NCBI GenBank assembly: GCA_017607445.1
Contig: JAEVHH010000002.1
Coordinates: 1,851,501 to 1,915,500 of the forward strand
Direction: 5' to 3'
Source: Histoplasma ohiense
Taxonomy: Eukaryota; Ascomycota; Eurotiomycetes; Onygenales; Ajellomycetaceae
DNA length: 64,000 nucleotides
Part shown: positions 1 to 11,228 of the stretch, piece by piece
Layout: every line of letters starts with the position of its first letter
Position numbering within the stretch: the stretch's first letter is position 1
Notes under the pieces: generated by a model
What the model was told of the DNA's origin: nothing
Databases searched by the model: none
The model's input: only the letters and a program-made list of their open reading frames with translations
Made by a program: the position numbers and the translations under genes

Positions 1-2502
1 GTATATGAAATCTAATGCTGTAGAAGGGCGTTCTGTAGCCGCTTGATTGGCATGAGGTTGTAGAGAAGCCCCCGGGCCGTGGACGGACGCAGGCCTTTGG
101 AACGGTTCGGGAACGCTTGATAGTATGGGTTGGTACTGGAGCCTGCTCGGCGATTGGGTCTGTGATCGCCTTGGTGGTTTGGGACGTTGCTCGGGAAACT
201 GTTGGTGCTGAACCGATGCTGGCGGAGATTGAGAGTAGAAAGAGGTACTGGTAGCTGGAGGAAGAGTTTGGTCCGGAGGTTGACGAAAAACATTTGTTGG
301 AAAGGGAGTGGGGGGAAACTCGGCTGGATGCGCTGGATGCGGGAATGAATTGGATATATTCTCCTGTTGTGCCAAGGGGCTTGAAGTTCTCGGCTGAAAG
401 GGCACGACATTGGAAACGGCATAGCTTGTTGGAGGCTGCGAGGCATATTTACCTGAAGGAGTCCTGCTGGATGCGGGTGGGGCAGGGGAGTATCTTGGAG
501 ATGATGGGGGCTTGGATCCAGGGTGTAATGTAGGGGGCCTTGGAGAATAACGCGCGGATGGTCCAGAGACGGTTGGGCATGGTGGAACAGGGAGGGAGGA
601 ATAAGGGTCTAGCCGTTCAGGCTTCTGCAGCTGAAACTGGTCACTTGTTTCCGGGCCCGAGTTAGGGGTTGGGATTGCATTGGGAGGTATAAAATTGGAT
701 GGCGGGGGCGTGGGCTGAGTCCCCGTTTGCAGGGGAGCATATTTGGAAGCAGTTGAGGGACGAGATCTTGAAACGGTTGGCAACTCCGCGAAAAAGTTGC
801 TGCTAGGAGCTCTCTCGGTTTCTCGACGAGATAATGGGGGAGGTGTAGGCTTTAACGGGGTATAGGCGGAACTTGAACTTGAAGGACGAGCTGCTGTCAT
901 ACTGCTCTTGCGTGGAGGCGGTTGTATCGAGGTATTCGTAGTTGAAAGAGGCTGAAGAACAGTTTGCTGCGAAGCACGATGCTTTGGCCGAGTGATTTCC
1001 ACTGGCAAATCATATGGGGATTGGTAGCCGGCCTTCGTTTGATTGGAGAAGCTTTCAGGCATATTTGGATTGGAGTCTCCCGAATATTGTTGGGCATGAA
1101 TGGCAAAAGGACTAACTGTCACATCGGTGTTATGCAACCCGTAATCGGAGCCGGGAAAGGACGACATGAGGTTGGAGGATGACGGTTGATGTGGAGTATA
1201 GGGGTTCGCACGGGGTGGTTGCTGGGTCGGCAAATGTGAGGCTTGCACAGGTTCCGAAGCATAATTGGCCAACGAGTCTTCAGAGGCGCCATTCGGTAAA
1301 CTTCCTTGGATGTTTTGTTGGGCATCCAAATCATCATCAATTAGTAGGTCATCATCATCAAGAACTGCCTTCCACCTCTCCGCTAAGTCCTCCTCGCGGA
1401 CCTCTTTTTCGGCAGATAGAACTTCATTAACTCGGTTGTCATCAACTTCATCATTTGTCGAAGCGGCCGTCGTCTGGACGTGCTCTAAATGCTGAGAATC
1501 CAGAACCTGGGAAGTTGATTTGCAGTTAAACGGTGGGATGTCTGACTCGGAAACAAAAAAGCCCGTTTCGTCAACCGATTCATCCTCCTTGAAGATTGCT
1601 TCAATACTATCGACTTGGTTATTGTCAGTCGGATATGATGACTCTATATTATTCACCAACATGTCTTCTTCAAATTTCGACTCTGCTTCCAACGGCGTAT
1701 AAATGGGCTTCGTTTGAGTATTAAGTTGATTGAAAAATTCGCCGGAAGGGTCTTCATCAACACTTATTGCACCCCACGGTGAGAAATCACTTTGCTCATT
1801 CGATCTTGGGTATAAATTCCCCTCAGTTGAAGATAGCGTGTTGGAAGAATCTTGATTGTGAGCCCCATGTGTAATTTCGGGATATGCATTTTCGTGGGAG
1901 TCGAGATTATGAGAGTCATCCACTGGCGGGAAAGAATTTATCTGATCAGCCATACCCAATCCATTAAACTGGTCTGTCGTAGAGGGTGAAATGTCCCAAG
2001 CGGGGGATGCGTCGGCACCGTCCCCCCAAGGAAGGCCTTCAGATGCAGTTGGTTTATTGGAAGCTCCTCGTTCGGCGGATGGAGATTCCGCTTGGAAAGG
2101 CTGTATGGGCTTGTGAACCTTCGCAGATATATCATTGTTTGGTATATCGTTGGGGGGATCCTCCGGTTCGGCCTGAGATGATGAATGTGCTGTTTGCATG
2201 TCGTTGTCCCAGGTACCCTGTAATACGCCGTCCGATGGGCCAGGTGAAAGTTCAGCATGTGTCGCCGTTGAAGGGGAGTCTCCGGTCGTGGACAATGTTG
2301 GCTGCAGCATGGGCTTATGTAAATTCTTCGAGGGCGTCGTCGAGAGCTTCGCGGGTAACGGAGTTGGGTTCGAGTCTGCCAGCGATAGCAACGAATCCTG
2401 CTGAGGGCTGTTATCCGGTCTCAACGCAGGATTCCATGATCCTAGTTGAATCATCTTGGATTCAAGGCGACCTCGACGTTCGAAAACAAGATCCTGTGCC
2501 AT
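1..2502 (-). CDS. SEC16: COPII coat assembly protein Sec16, N-terminal part (gene runs off the left edge)
   Basis: One minus-strand frame stays open from an ATG at 2502 to the window edge, giving about 834 codons with no stop. The translation is rich in Pro, Ser, Gln and acidic residues. Near the start it carries GSWNPALRPD, and midway a block reading EEDLAERWKAVLDDDDLL; both are typical of the disordered N-terminal half of filamentous-fungal Sec16. Sec16 is the large peripheral ER protein that organises COPII budding sites; its structured central and C-terminal domains would lie beyond position 1. The codon just upstream of the ATG is an in-frame TAA, so this is the first possible start unless a 5' exon was missed; an internal Met (MIQLGSWN) is an alternative. 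It is divergent from NEO1 across about 790 bp. Identification rests on motif recall, not a search. Confidence 0.8.
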   Translation of the reverse strand, partial: MAQDLVFERRGRLESKMIQLGSWNPALRPDNSPQQDSLLSLADSNPTPLPAKLSTTPSKNLHKPMLQPTLSTTGDSPSTATHAELSPGPSDGVLQGTWDNDMQTAHSSSQAEPEDPPNDIPNNDISAKVHKPIQPFQAESPSAERGASNKPTASEGLPWGDGADASPAWDISPSTTDQFNGLGMADQINSFPPVDDSHNLDSHENAYPEITHGAHNQDSSNTLSSTEGNLYPRSNEQSDFSPWGAISVDEDPSGEFFNQLNTQTKPIYTPLEAESKFEEDMLVNNIESSYPTDNNQVDSIEAIFKEDESVDETGFFVSESDIPPFNCKSTSQVLDSQHLEHVQTTAASTNDEVDDNRVNEVLSAEKEVREEDLAERWKAVLDDDDLLIDDDLDAQQNIQGSLPNGASEDSLANYASEPVQASHLPTQQPPRANPYTPHQPSSSNLMSSFPGSDYGLHNTDVTVSPFAIHAQQYSGDSNPNMPESFSNQTKAGYQSPYDLPVEITRPKHRASQQTVLQPLSTTNTSIQPPPRKSSMTAARPSSSSSAYTPLKPTPPPLSRRETERAPSSNFFAELPTVSRSRPSTASKYAPLQTGTQPTPPPSNFIPPNAIPTPNSGPETSDQFQLQKPERLDPYSSLPVPPCPTVSGPSARYSPRPPTLHPGSKPPSSPRYSPAPPASSRTPSGKYASQPPTSYAVSNVVPFQPRTSSPLAQQENISNSFPHPAHPAEFPPTPFPTNVFRQPPDQTLPPATSTSFYSQSPPASVQHQQFPEQRPKPPRRSQTQSPSRLQYQPILSSVPEPFQRPASVHGPGASLQPHANQAATERPSTALDFIY

Positions 2503-3295
2503 TTAAAGTGAGAAAGTTTCCAAGCACCCTATTGAAAACGGCCTTTTCGGTTCAAAGGTCAGATACGGCCATGTCGCAAAAGGGGGGCGATGCGGGCACC
2601 AACTCACACCCGGTCAAGAAAAAGAACGGAAAATAACACGCGTTAACAATGATCAAATACAGCAGCGCTGGAAACGAAACATGGCCACATTTATTAAAAT
2701 AGAATCGTCCGCGTGGTCACGCAAGGTCGAGGAATATGTATATACCAAACTCGTCGTTGAAGCCGTTGTCGTCCAAACTTCTCAGGAAGCCCGATGCGAG
2801 TTCGGAATCGGAGAAACGTAGAGCTGAAGTAGCCAGCTAAGCGTTCTGTGTGGATTATGTCATCAGTAAGATCTTGGAATGGAGACCCGTATGATTTACG
2901 ATACAGGTACCAAAGTTGTAGCCTGGGAGGGTATGCCACGTGATAAAATTACAGGTTCCATCGATCGTCAGAGCTGTTTTGATGAATGTTGAACTCCCAA
3001 CAGCAGATATTCCTCTACGGTCGACGACACCCGACAGACCGACCTCGTATCGGGACACGGCCTCGGTTTTCGATGAGCACTGATTCTCGGTGAAATGCAA
3101 ATAATATGTTTGGGATGCGTGGCGATCTGACGTTCTGTCGATACATTCCTTTGTGATGCCATTCACAATTGATTTGATTGCTGATTGATATATATATATA
3201 TATATACTCAGCTCTCGAACTTTCGCCCCGAGTATAGGCATGACTGTATTAGGCGAGGCCTTTGACAGATATATTCCTGCCTACCTCTCCTCAGT
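2503..3295. promoter_or_regulatory. Divergent SEC16 / NEO1 intergenic region
   Basis: No credible gene. It contains a short (TA)n run near 3188-3206 and one MluI-box hexamer (ACGCGT, 2638-2643). Short overlapping open frames on both strands look random. Confidence 0.5.
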
Positions 3296-6200
3296 ATGGT
3301 GCTCATGCATGAATACAAGATGCCGAATGCACAAGACCGGTCCGACGATGCTGAATCCGATGACGATCTCGACCTCGATGAACTTGACCCGGAGGCTTCT
3401 GTGCCTCTTCACAACGTGCATAGTCCTAAAATTGGAGGAAGGGTTGGCACCACTCCACTATATGGGCCTGGTATAGCATTGAGAAACTTGCGAACTGGAG
3501 CTCGGGATCGCATATGGAATCGCGGTGCAGCGAGATCAAGCCGACAGGATGGCGAAGAAGATATTGATAGCTTGCTTGATGACCACGATGGTGGCAATCA
3601 GGAAGTTTCAGGAACTAGTTCGATATATGCTGAAGCTGATATGCCCCTTCTTAATGGACACAGTCAGCCTCGATCAATCCCTGCGGCATATAGAAGCATA
3701 TACTCACGGCTTGGCTCCAAGCTCCGCTTTCTCAGATTTGGCTCCGCGCTGTCACTTGATAATTCGCCTGATAGGCCTGTCGATCCGCCATTACACTCCA
3801 GCCCCGATAACCAAGCAACACGACAAGTGCTTGTTGGGCAAACTCAACCAACTCGATATCCCGCCAATGTTGTATCAAACGCCAAATATACCCCGTGGAG
3901 CTTCCTCCCCCGCACGCTCTACAATGAATTTTCTTTTTTTTTCAACATTTACTTTCTTCTGGTGGCATTATCGCAGATAATACCCGTTCTAAGGATCGGC
4001 TATATGTCCTCTTATATTGCGCCTCTGGCCTTTGTAGTATCGATTTCACTGGGCAAAGAGGCACTGGATGATATTGCTCGGCGACGAAGAGATGCAGAAG
4101 CAAACGCAGAAGAATACACTGTCATATCATATACCCCGTCATCTTCCCGAAAACCAGTCGTCCGAAATAGGTCTACAGCTTCTGATCAAGACTCTGGTCT
4201 GCCTGGAACTAAAATTTTCGAGATTACAAAAAAGTCCCGTGATTTGAAGGTTGGGGATATTTTGAAGCTACAGAAGGATCAACGTCTTCCTGCTGATGTA
4301 GTTATTCTGAAAAGCGCCTTGCCAGAAGTTTACGCTTCTCAGGATACTAATCCAACTACAGAGCCAGGCGACAGAAACCATGACGAAAATGCTGGGGAAT
4401 CAACTGGCGACCCCAATCTACTTCTGCCAACCCATGAATCCGATAACAATCTTGATGGGTCAAGCGATACTTTTATACGAACAGACCAGCTGGATGGCGA
4501 GACAGATTGGAAATTACGTCTTCCTTCTCCTCTAACGCAAAATTTACCTATCTCTGAGCTGCACAGGATACAGATCATCGCAGGCGAACCTGAGAAAAGC
4601 GTACATAATTTTGTTGGAACTATTTCTCTAGCACCCCATACTCATAGTTCTTACGACCCTCATATCAGCAAAACCGATGCAGCAGCTCATTCCGCAACCA
4701 ATCTGCCGTCGACCGACGGTCATCCTCAAAGTCTCTCCGAGCGACAGTCGGCTCCTCTTACAATCGACAACACTGCTTGGGCCAGTACAGTTCTTGCGTC
4801 AAACACAATAACAATCGCCGCAGTAATTTACACTGGGGCTCAAACTCGATCAGCGATGTCGACATCACCGTCTCGTTCGAAGGTCGGATTGCTCGAATAC
4901 GAAATCAATAGCCTGACGAAAATTCTGTGTGTTTTAACGTTATCCCTCTCCGCAATTCTTGTTGCCCTCCAAGGTTTTGAGCGTACGAACGATAAGCCAT
5001 GGTATATTGCCATCATGATATATCTTATCCTCTTTTCCACCATTATTCCTATGAGTTTACGCGTTAACCTGGACATGGCGAAGTCTGTGTATGGGAGGTT
5101 TATTGAGCAAGATACTGGTATTCCAGGCACTGTTGTCAGAACCAGCACCATTCCAGAGGACCTGGGAAGGATAGAGTATTTGCTCTCCGATAAAACTGGG
5201 ACCCTAACCCAGAACGGTACGCAATATGATGTGAGTGTTGCAATAGTAATCCCGAGCTAACAGCGCTTTTAGAAATGGAACTCAAGAAAATCCATGTCGG
5301 AACGGTTTCTTACGCGAATGAGGCGATGGATGAAGTGGCGTCTTATCTTCTGCAAGGCTTCTCTACAGCCGCCTCTGACCAATCATCGCTCGTAACCCCG
5401 ACAACTATAAATGGCGTCCACACTGGTTTGGCTTCAACGACACGGACTCGAAGAGAGATTGGATCTCGCGTCCGAGATATAATCCTGGCTCTCGCGCTCT
5501 GTCATAATGTTACTCCAACAACGGACGAGCAAGACGGAGAGAGAGTGACAACCTACCAGGCTTCGTCCCCTGATGAGATTGCGATTGTGAAATATACACA
5601 GGAAGTGGGACTCCAGTTAGTACACAGAGATAGGCAAAGGATTGTTCTCAAGTCAGTAAACACTGGCAACGTTGTTGTGCGTGTTCGGATTCTGGATATA
5701 TTCCCTTTTACTTCTGATAGCAAGCGCATGGGCATTATCGTTCTATTCGAACAAGGTTCCGATTTGGACAAATCAACAGCGCAGGATGAGGAGATTTGGT
5801 TTTATCAGAAAGGTGCTGACACCGTCATGTCTTCTATTGTTGCCTCTAATGACTGGCTCGATGAGGAGACCGCAAACATGGGAAGAGAAGGACTTCGTAC
5901 TCTAGTCATTGGCAGGAAAAAACTCTCTCAAGCGCAGTACAGAGACTTTTCAACCAGCTACAAACAGGCTTCACTGTCCCTACACAACAGAGACACCGAA
6001 ATGGCACGAGTTGCCCAACAATATCTGGAGCAGAATCTCGAACTTCTGGGTGTCACCGGCGTTGAGGACAAGCTCCAGAAGGACGTCAAACCGTCTCTCG
6101 AACTCCTTCGTAACGCAGGTGTGAAAATATGGATGCTTACAGGTGATAAAGTTGAAACGGCACGTTGCGTGGCCGTGTCCGCGAAACTTGTTGCAAGAGG

Positions 6201-7257
6201 CCAATATATCCACACTGTCACCAAGCTAAAGGGCAAAGGGTCTGCCCAAGAAACGCTTGACTTTCTCCGGAACAAAACAGATTCGTGCCTTCTGATCGAC
6301 GGTGAATCGCTTGCCCTTTTGCTTTCCCAATTCCGTACTCCCTTCATATCAATTGCCGTACTTCTCCCTGCCGTGATTGCCTGCCGCTGCTCCCCAACAC
6401 AGAAAGCCGAGATCGCCTGTTTAATCAGGGAACATACTAAAAAACGTATCTGCTGCATCGGCGATGGCGGCAATGATGTCTCCATGATCCAGGCCGCAGA
6501 TGTCGGTATTGGAATTATTGGCAAGGAAGGTCGACAGGCCTCACTGGCCGCCGACTTCAGCATAACACAATTCCATCACCTCACAAAGCTTCTTGTCTGG
6601 CACGGGCGAAATTCATACAAGCGCTCTGCCAAACTCGCTCAGTTTGTCATGCACCGCGGTTTAATCATCAGCGCTTGCCAGACCATGTACAGCATTGCGG
6701 GCCACTTCGACCCCAAGGGGCTGTTTATCAACTGGCTGTTGGTCGGTTATGCTACAGTCTACACAAACGCGCCAGTCTTCTCGCTTGTTCTGGACCGCGA
6801 CGTTGACGAGGAGCTAGCAAATCTGTACCCTGAACTGTACAAGGAATTGAAAACGGGGCACAGCCTCAGTTACCGCTCGTTCTTCACCTGGGTCCTCGTC
6901 AGTGTCTACCAGGGCTCAATAATCCAAGGTCTTGCACAGATTCTCGTCGGGGAGGTCACCGGGCCGAAATTGATCAGTGTCTCCTTTACAGCGCTGGTGT
7001 TGAATGAGCTAGTCATGGTAGCTGTGTCGATAACGACGTGGCATCCCGTGATGATCCTGTGTATTGCCGGCACTGCCGTCGTCTATGCGGCCAGCGTGCC
7101 GTTCCTGGGTGATTACTTCGACTTGAAATATGTGGTTACCTTGGCATGGGCGTGGCGGGTTGTTGTTGTTGCTGCTGTTGCGCTCGTGCCTGTCTGGGCT
7201 GTGAAGCTGATAACCAGGACATGGAGCCCGCCGAGTTATCGGAAGGTCAGGGGCTGA
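3296..7257 (+). CDS. NEO1: P4-type phospholipid-translocating ATPase, Neo1/ATP9 class
   Basis: Two exons, 3296-5216 and 5273-7257, are joined across a 56-bp GT..AG intron with a GCTAAC branch site. Splicing turns the catalytic loop into DKTGTLTQNEMELKK, and the product is about 1301 aa. Flippase landmarks appear in order: an acidic disordered N-terminus, PADVVILK, LDGETDWKLR in the actuator domain, the phosphorylated Asp in DKTGTLT, QASSPDE and QKGAD in the nucleotide domain, MLTGDKVETA, GDGGNDVSMIQAADVG, then about six C-terminal membrane segments. Neo1-class enzymes move aminophospholipids to the cytosolic leaflet of Golgi and endosomal membranes and, unlike other P4-ATPases, work without a Cdc50 partner. 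The class call rests on the LDGETDWKLR and EMELKK signatures. A short upstream Met or a later Met (MPNAQD) could be the true start. Confidence 0.93.
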
Positions 7258-7881
7258 TTTCATGTTAATGACTTTAGTGTTGTCATGAGCGTTTGTCTTG
7301 TATGATTTTTTTTTTGTTGGCTTTTTTTAATGTGATCATTGTTATCCCAGTGTCCTTTATGTAACGATATTTGTTCTTGTAAATCTCGTTCTTGTTTTTT
7401 GGATTAGGTGCATGGAATGGCATAGAATCATCGATTTTTTTCCCCTTATTTATTTGACCCATACTATGCATGTTTCTGGGCTTAGCTTCAAGTAAAATTC
7501 CCATCCGTTTATGTTGAATATCACTCTTTTAATTGCATGAATAGATTTTCGTATTAGCTGATCGTCTCGATAACATGGAACAAGTTATGTTCACGCCCCT
7601 TTCCAGGATATTTATGTATGTACAGAAAATGATGCAGATGGGGGGAACTACCATCAAAAACATGCTGAGCAACACTACAAGAAAAGCAGGGAGAAACGGT
7701 GACTGCAAATATAAGCCCTGAGGGGAAAAAATATGTAACTAAATGCTCAACAAATAACAATGAAGCAAAATTCCCATAAAACGCCCGGCCTGGAGGGATG
7801 ATACGCAATCGGAGAGATGAATAAGTTCACAATCACCAAGAAAAGTATAGAAAATCCGACATGTTCATTTGGCAGATATCC
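7258..7881. other. Convergent 3' intergenic region (NEO1 / MSO1-like)
   Basis: AT-rich with T runs and A runs suitable for 3' UTR and polyadenylation signals of both flanking genes. No gene seen. Confidence 0.5.
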
Positions 7882-8709
7882 TCATCGAGGTCCACGCGGC
7901 TGTCCAGCCCGTTCCCACGGACGACTTGACCCGTAAGTTTGTCCACCGCCACCGCTCTGTTCATTTCTACTGTATCCGGGACTCGGGGTGCGGGAGGGGG
8001 ACGAATTTGCGCTACCCCCATGCAGCCTTGCCCGCAGCCTCTCCTGGGCTGACACAGCCGATGTAGACTTTTCGAGTTCCGAACCCAGTCTATTTTGCTG
8101 CTGCTGCGCAGCCTGGGAGTTTTGATAAGAGCCCGCGAGCTGGCTAGGGAGCGGACGAGCACTTGTAGTTGTGGGAGGTGGCGGGGTGCGGGAATTCTGG
8201 CCATCAAAATATAAGCCCGTGGTGCGTGGGGCGGGTGCTGAAGTGGCTGGTCGGGGGGGTCCATTCGGAGGCGAAGGCATGAGATGTGATGAGGACGTCG
8301 GCTGGGGTTGGTGTGACGCGTTGCGACCCAGGCGCAGGCTGGAGGTTTGCTGTTGCTGCGGTGGGTGCCTGGCAGGCGACGGGTCCCCCCATAGATCACC
8401 TAAGCCGCCTCCTGCAGCGCTGCCCGGTGGCGGAGCTCCGCCGTATCCCTGGAAGGAGGTTTGGGTTGCGACGGCAACTGTTGGGGGTGGAGGAGCGGGG
8501 GACTTGGGGTCCGGAGGCAGCCAGGCAGGAAATCTGCGGCCTTTTTCAGTGTAGTAGGCTCGAAGGACATTGGATATGTGAGAGCAGTCTTCGGAGTCTG
8601 GGTCGTCGGTCTCATCGCCAGATGATATGGCACGGCGGAGAGAGTTGAAGCGCGTGCTGAAGTTGGAGATTGCGGAGGAGGATTTGAGAGAGGAGAAGTA
8701 GGATGTCAT
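7882..8709 (-). CDS. Mso1-like Sec1-binding exocytosis protein
   Basis: Single exon, 275 aa. Residues about 1-65 resemble the Sec1-binding region of Mso1: a short helix (YFSSLKSSSAISNFSTRFNS) followed by acidic DDPDSED, then LRAYYTEKGRRFPAWLPPDP. The remaining 200 residues are Pro, Gln, Ser and Thr rich and probably disordered. Mso1 family proteins bind Sec1 and the vesicle Rab to promote SNARE assembly at the plasma membrane. The fungal form is usually about 200-300 aa with this layout. The ATG at 8709 places the domain right at the N-terminus, as expected. No transmembrane segment is seen. The antisense frames in this GC-rich tract are long but have no recognisable content. Confidence is moderate because only the N-terminal domain is diagnostic. 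Confidence 0.72.
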   Translation of the reverse strand: MTSYFSSLKSSSAISNFSTRFNSLRRAISSGDETDDPDSEDCSHISNVLRAYYTEKGRRFPAWLPPDPKSPAPPPPTVAVATQTSFQGYGGAPPPGSAAGGGLGDLWGDPSPARHPPQQQQTSSLRLGRNASHQPQPTSSSHLMPSPPNGPPRPATSAPAPRTTGLYFDGQNSRTPPPPTTTSARPLPSQLAGSYQNSQAAQQQQNRLGSELEKSTSAVSAQERLRARLHGGSANSSPSRTPSPGYSRNEQSGGGGQTYGSSRPWERAGQPRGPR

Positions 8710-9375
8710 GGCTCTCTATGGCCCTAATGTGAGATTCAGAGGTTCCTTGTGCTTGTGTTTGGGCTGGTTTTGATCTGTTCCTATTAATATATGTTGATTT
8801 GGCGAGGAAAATATGAATGTCGGGAGGTTGGAGGTTCCGTTGATGTTTCGAATGGCGGAACAGAGGGGCAAATGGAGTCCAACCGGCCAACGCAGGGTCA
8901 GCGCCGACTGTAGTTAACTTGCTCCGAAGCGTGTCACCATCCACTGTGCCTCGTGGTCCTTATTCGAATGATGTAGCGAGATTTGAGCAGCAATATACCT
9001 AGATGTTGTCACAATGTGTGTTTTATTCGAGGTCTGAGTTGCCGTTGCGGAGTTTGCGAGAAGTAACACGTGACGACGATGAGGGTCTTTCCAAGGTTGT
9101 CAGTGCTCCAGGAAGAAACCAGTACTGTGATATAAAGGGTAATCAATTAATGGGCTCCATTGTGTGACAGCTAGAAGGTATCTATACAAATACACAGAGA
9201 TCCTTTGAAGAAAGAAATATCTCGGTGTGGTGGATTTCTAACATATCACGGCCATTCTATAAAACCACTGGCCGCTGAACTCTTAGCTATCCCTGAACGC
9301 CATCCACGGATGCAACGAAAAGTTCCAAGTGAGAATAAATCAAACCAAATGTTTTTTTCGTCATCGCAATTGTAT
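8710..9375. other. Intergenic: MSO1-like 5' region and MAK16 3' region
   Basis: Both neighbours are on the minus strand. No coding sequence or recognisable repeat is seen; it should hold the MSO1-like promoter. Confidence 0.45.
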
Positions 9376-10460
9376 TCAAGTATATATCCCCTCCTTCGAT
9401 GGTCCCTCAGTCTCATACTCAATCTCAATCCGGCCACCCTTCTTCCTTGGTTTGGGAGGGAGTGGAGCACGTTTCCGCTTGCTGCCAGGTACAGGTTTCT
9501 TGGGGACTTCATCCGGTTCGCTGCTCTCCTCACTATTGTCGTTGCTTTCATCGTCATCATGGTCATCATGATCCCCCTCGTCGTCGTCGTCGTCGTCGTC
9601 GTCCTCCTCCTCCTCCTCCTCTGCACTGTCGTCATCTAACCAGTCCTCCATATCCTCCAAATCATCATCCTCCTCGTCAATGTCACTTACATACTCAACC
9701 TCGCCAACACCTTCCTCTTCCTCCTCCTCTTCCTCAATGCCTTCGTCGAGATCCTCATCCCGCTCACCCTCTCCCTGCCTCTCCAAGCCGCGCAGAACCT
9801 TCTTCCAAATGCCCTCCTCCACATTCAGCGGTCGATCACCATAGGCGCCACTCCTTAATCTCTCAATCAGCTCTCTCTCAATGGCCCTTTCCACCTTCGC
9901 AGCGGCCTCTGCCTTGCGTTCACGAGTCTCCTCTCTTCTCCTGACCTTAGGCGCTAGCTTCGCAACCAATTTCTCTCCCAGCCTTTCCTCTTCCTTAATA
10001 AGCTTCCTCGTCCGTATAGACACCTGCGTGAGCCTAGTAAGTCGCTGCTTGCACTTGTGGATTAAAAACTTGGGCCAGTAGATCAAGCGCTCATCGAGCT
10101 GCTCGAGGGCTTTTGCGTAGTTGGACGATAATCGTATCCGCTCCCACCATTTGCTGGGCATGTGAGATCTCTCAATTGTCTTCATGTACAGGTACATCGC
10201 GCCCGTTGCTGGGTCGGAGCGAACCGTGGCATATCGGGAGTTTGCGAGCGGACATGACTGTCTATTGCACAGGCCTGTCACGTTATATTCGTTGCGGCAG
10301 AAGTTTTGGCCTTTGGCTGTCCTGCATAATGTTGGCGATTAGGTCGGGTTTTTACGCACCGTCCCCAGGGTCAGCTATCTCATGGACTTAGAACATACTT
10401 GAGTTTGTAGGAGCAAAATTGCTGGTTTATAACCTGCCACACGATTTCGTCGGAAGACAT
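9376..10460 (-). CDS. MAK16: Mak16, 60S ribosomal subunit biogenesis factor
   Basis: Exons 10399-10460 and 9376-10321 flank a 77-bp intron and give 335 aa. The N-terminus MSSDEIVWQVINQQFCSYK continues across the junction into LKTAKGQNFCRNEYNV and TGLCNRQSCPLANSRYATV, the highly conserved Mak16 start with its Cys pattern. A basic helical region follows (LTRLTQVSIRTRKLIKEEE), then a C-terminal half dominated by Asp/Glu runs, including an uninterrupted Asp tract coded by repeated GAC/GAT, and a final Lys/Arg-rich nuclear signal. Mak16 is a nucleolar protein needed for pre-60S maturation. Yeast Mak16 is about 306 aa; the extra length lies in the acidic tail. Without the first exon the protein would lack the conserved start, so the splice is well supported. 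Confidence 0.95.
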
Positions 10461-11228
10461 GTTCGTAAATGTGGTTTCATGAGCGGTCCTCTAAACGGTT
10501 ATGGAGTGTGGTAGAGTGATCTTATGTTCGCCGTTTTACTTCTGTATTTCTGGATTTTGGAAAAAAAAAAAGAAAAAAAAAAAAAGTTCGTGTTGGAGAA
10601 TCACGTGGTTTTCCTGCCAACCCCTTTTCTTTTTTTTCTTTCTTGCATCGCAAAAATACACAAACACAATAATGTGGATCTTGTTGCTGGGTATGACGAA
10701 AGTAATAAAGAAAAGTATTTTAAACACTCTTTCTATTTACTTCACATCGTCTACTTTTCTTAGCCCATTTCTTCATTTGTTTTCTCAAGTTCTATGTCTG
10801 AGCATTGCTCCACTTGATCATAACTACTAGTACTATCAGGATCTCTCTTCACTGACAGGAGATATCTATTCAGAACTCTGATTCCTACATACTAGTACTT
10901 TCGTTGACCTGTTCTTCATATGTTTTATGTTTCTGTTGTTAATTCACTCGTTCCAGGTGAATGATTCTCTACCATCCCGCAATCACTGTTCCCTCGGATA
11001 TTCTCAAGAGAGGAACAGTCTCAGCTATTTCTTAATATCTTTAGCATTTTGTTATAAAGTTCGATTGGTACTGCTGCTCCCCGTGGCATCAAATATCAAG
11101 CTTGTGTTTGTTTTTTCCATGAGATCCTTGATATGCTGGCAATTGTCACCACGGTTTTCTCAACATTCGTCAAAACCCTCTCAGACCCTCGCGATTCTAA
11201 TCCTTCTCACACAGCCACAACTTTTAAT
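10461..11228. promoter_or_regulatory. Divergent MAK16 / zinc-finger-gene intergenic region
   Basis: Contains an A-rich run near 10560-10586, a T-rich run near 10626-10641 and pyrimidine-rich stretches. No credible gene. An in-frame upstream ATG of the next gene lies at 11133. Confidence 0.45.

Noticed and set aside
2855..3241. 128-codon minus-strand frame in the SEC16/NEO1 promoter
   Set aside because: It includes the (TA)n run translated as Ile-Tyr repeats and shows no recognisable motif.
8171..8648. Plus-strand Gly- and Ala-rich frames within the MSO1-like gene
   Set aside because: They are the antisense of a GC-rich Pro/Gln-coding exon; the minus-strand frame has the conserved domain.
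9205..9944. Long plus-strand open frames opposite the MAK16 acidic tail
   Set aside because: They are the antisense of the Asp/Glu codon repeats (poly-Val/Leu or Pro/Arg translations) and have no family content.
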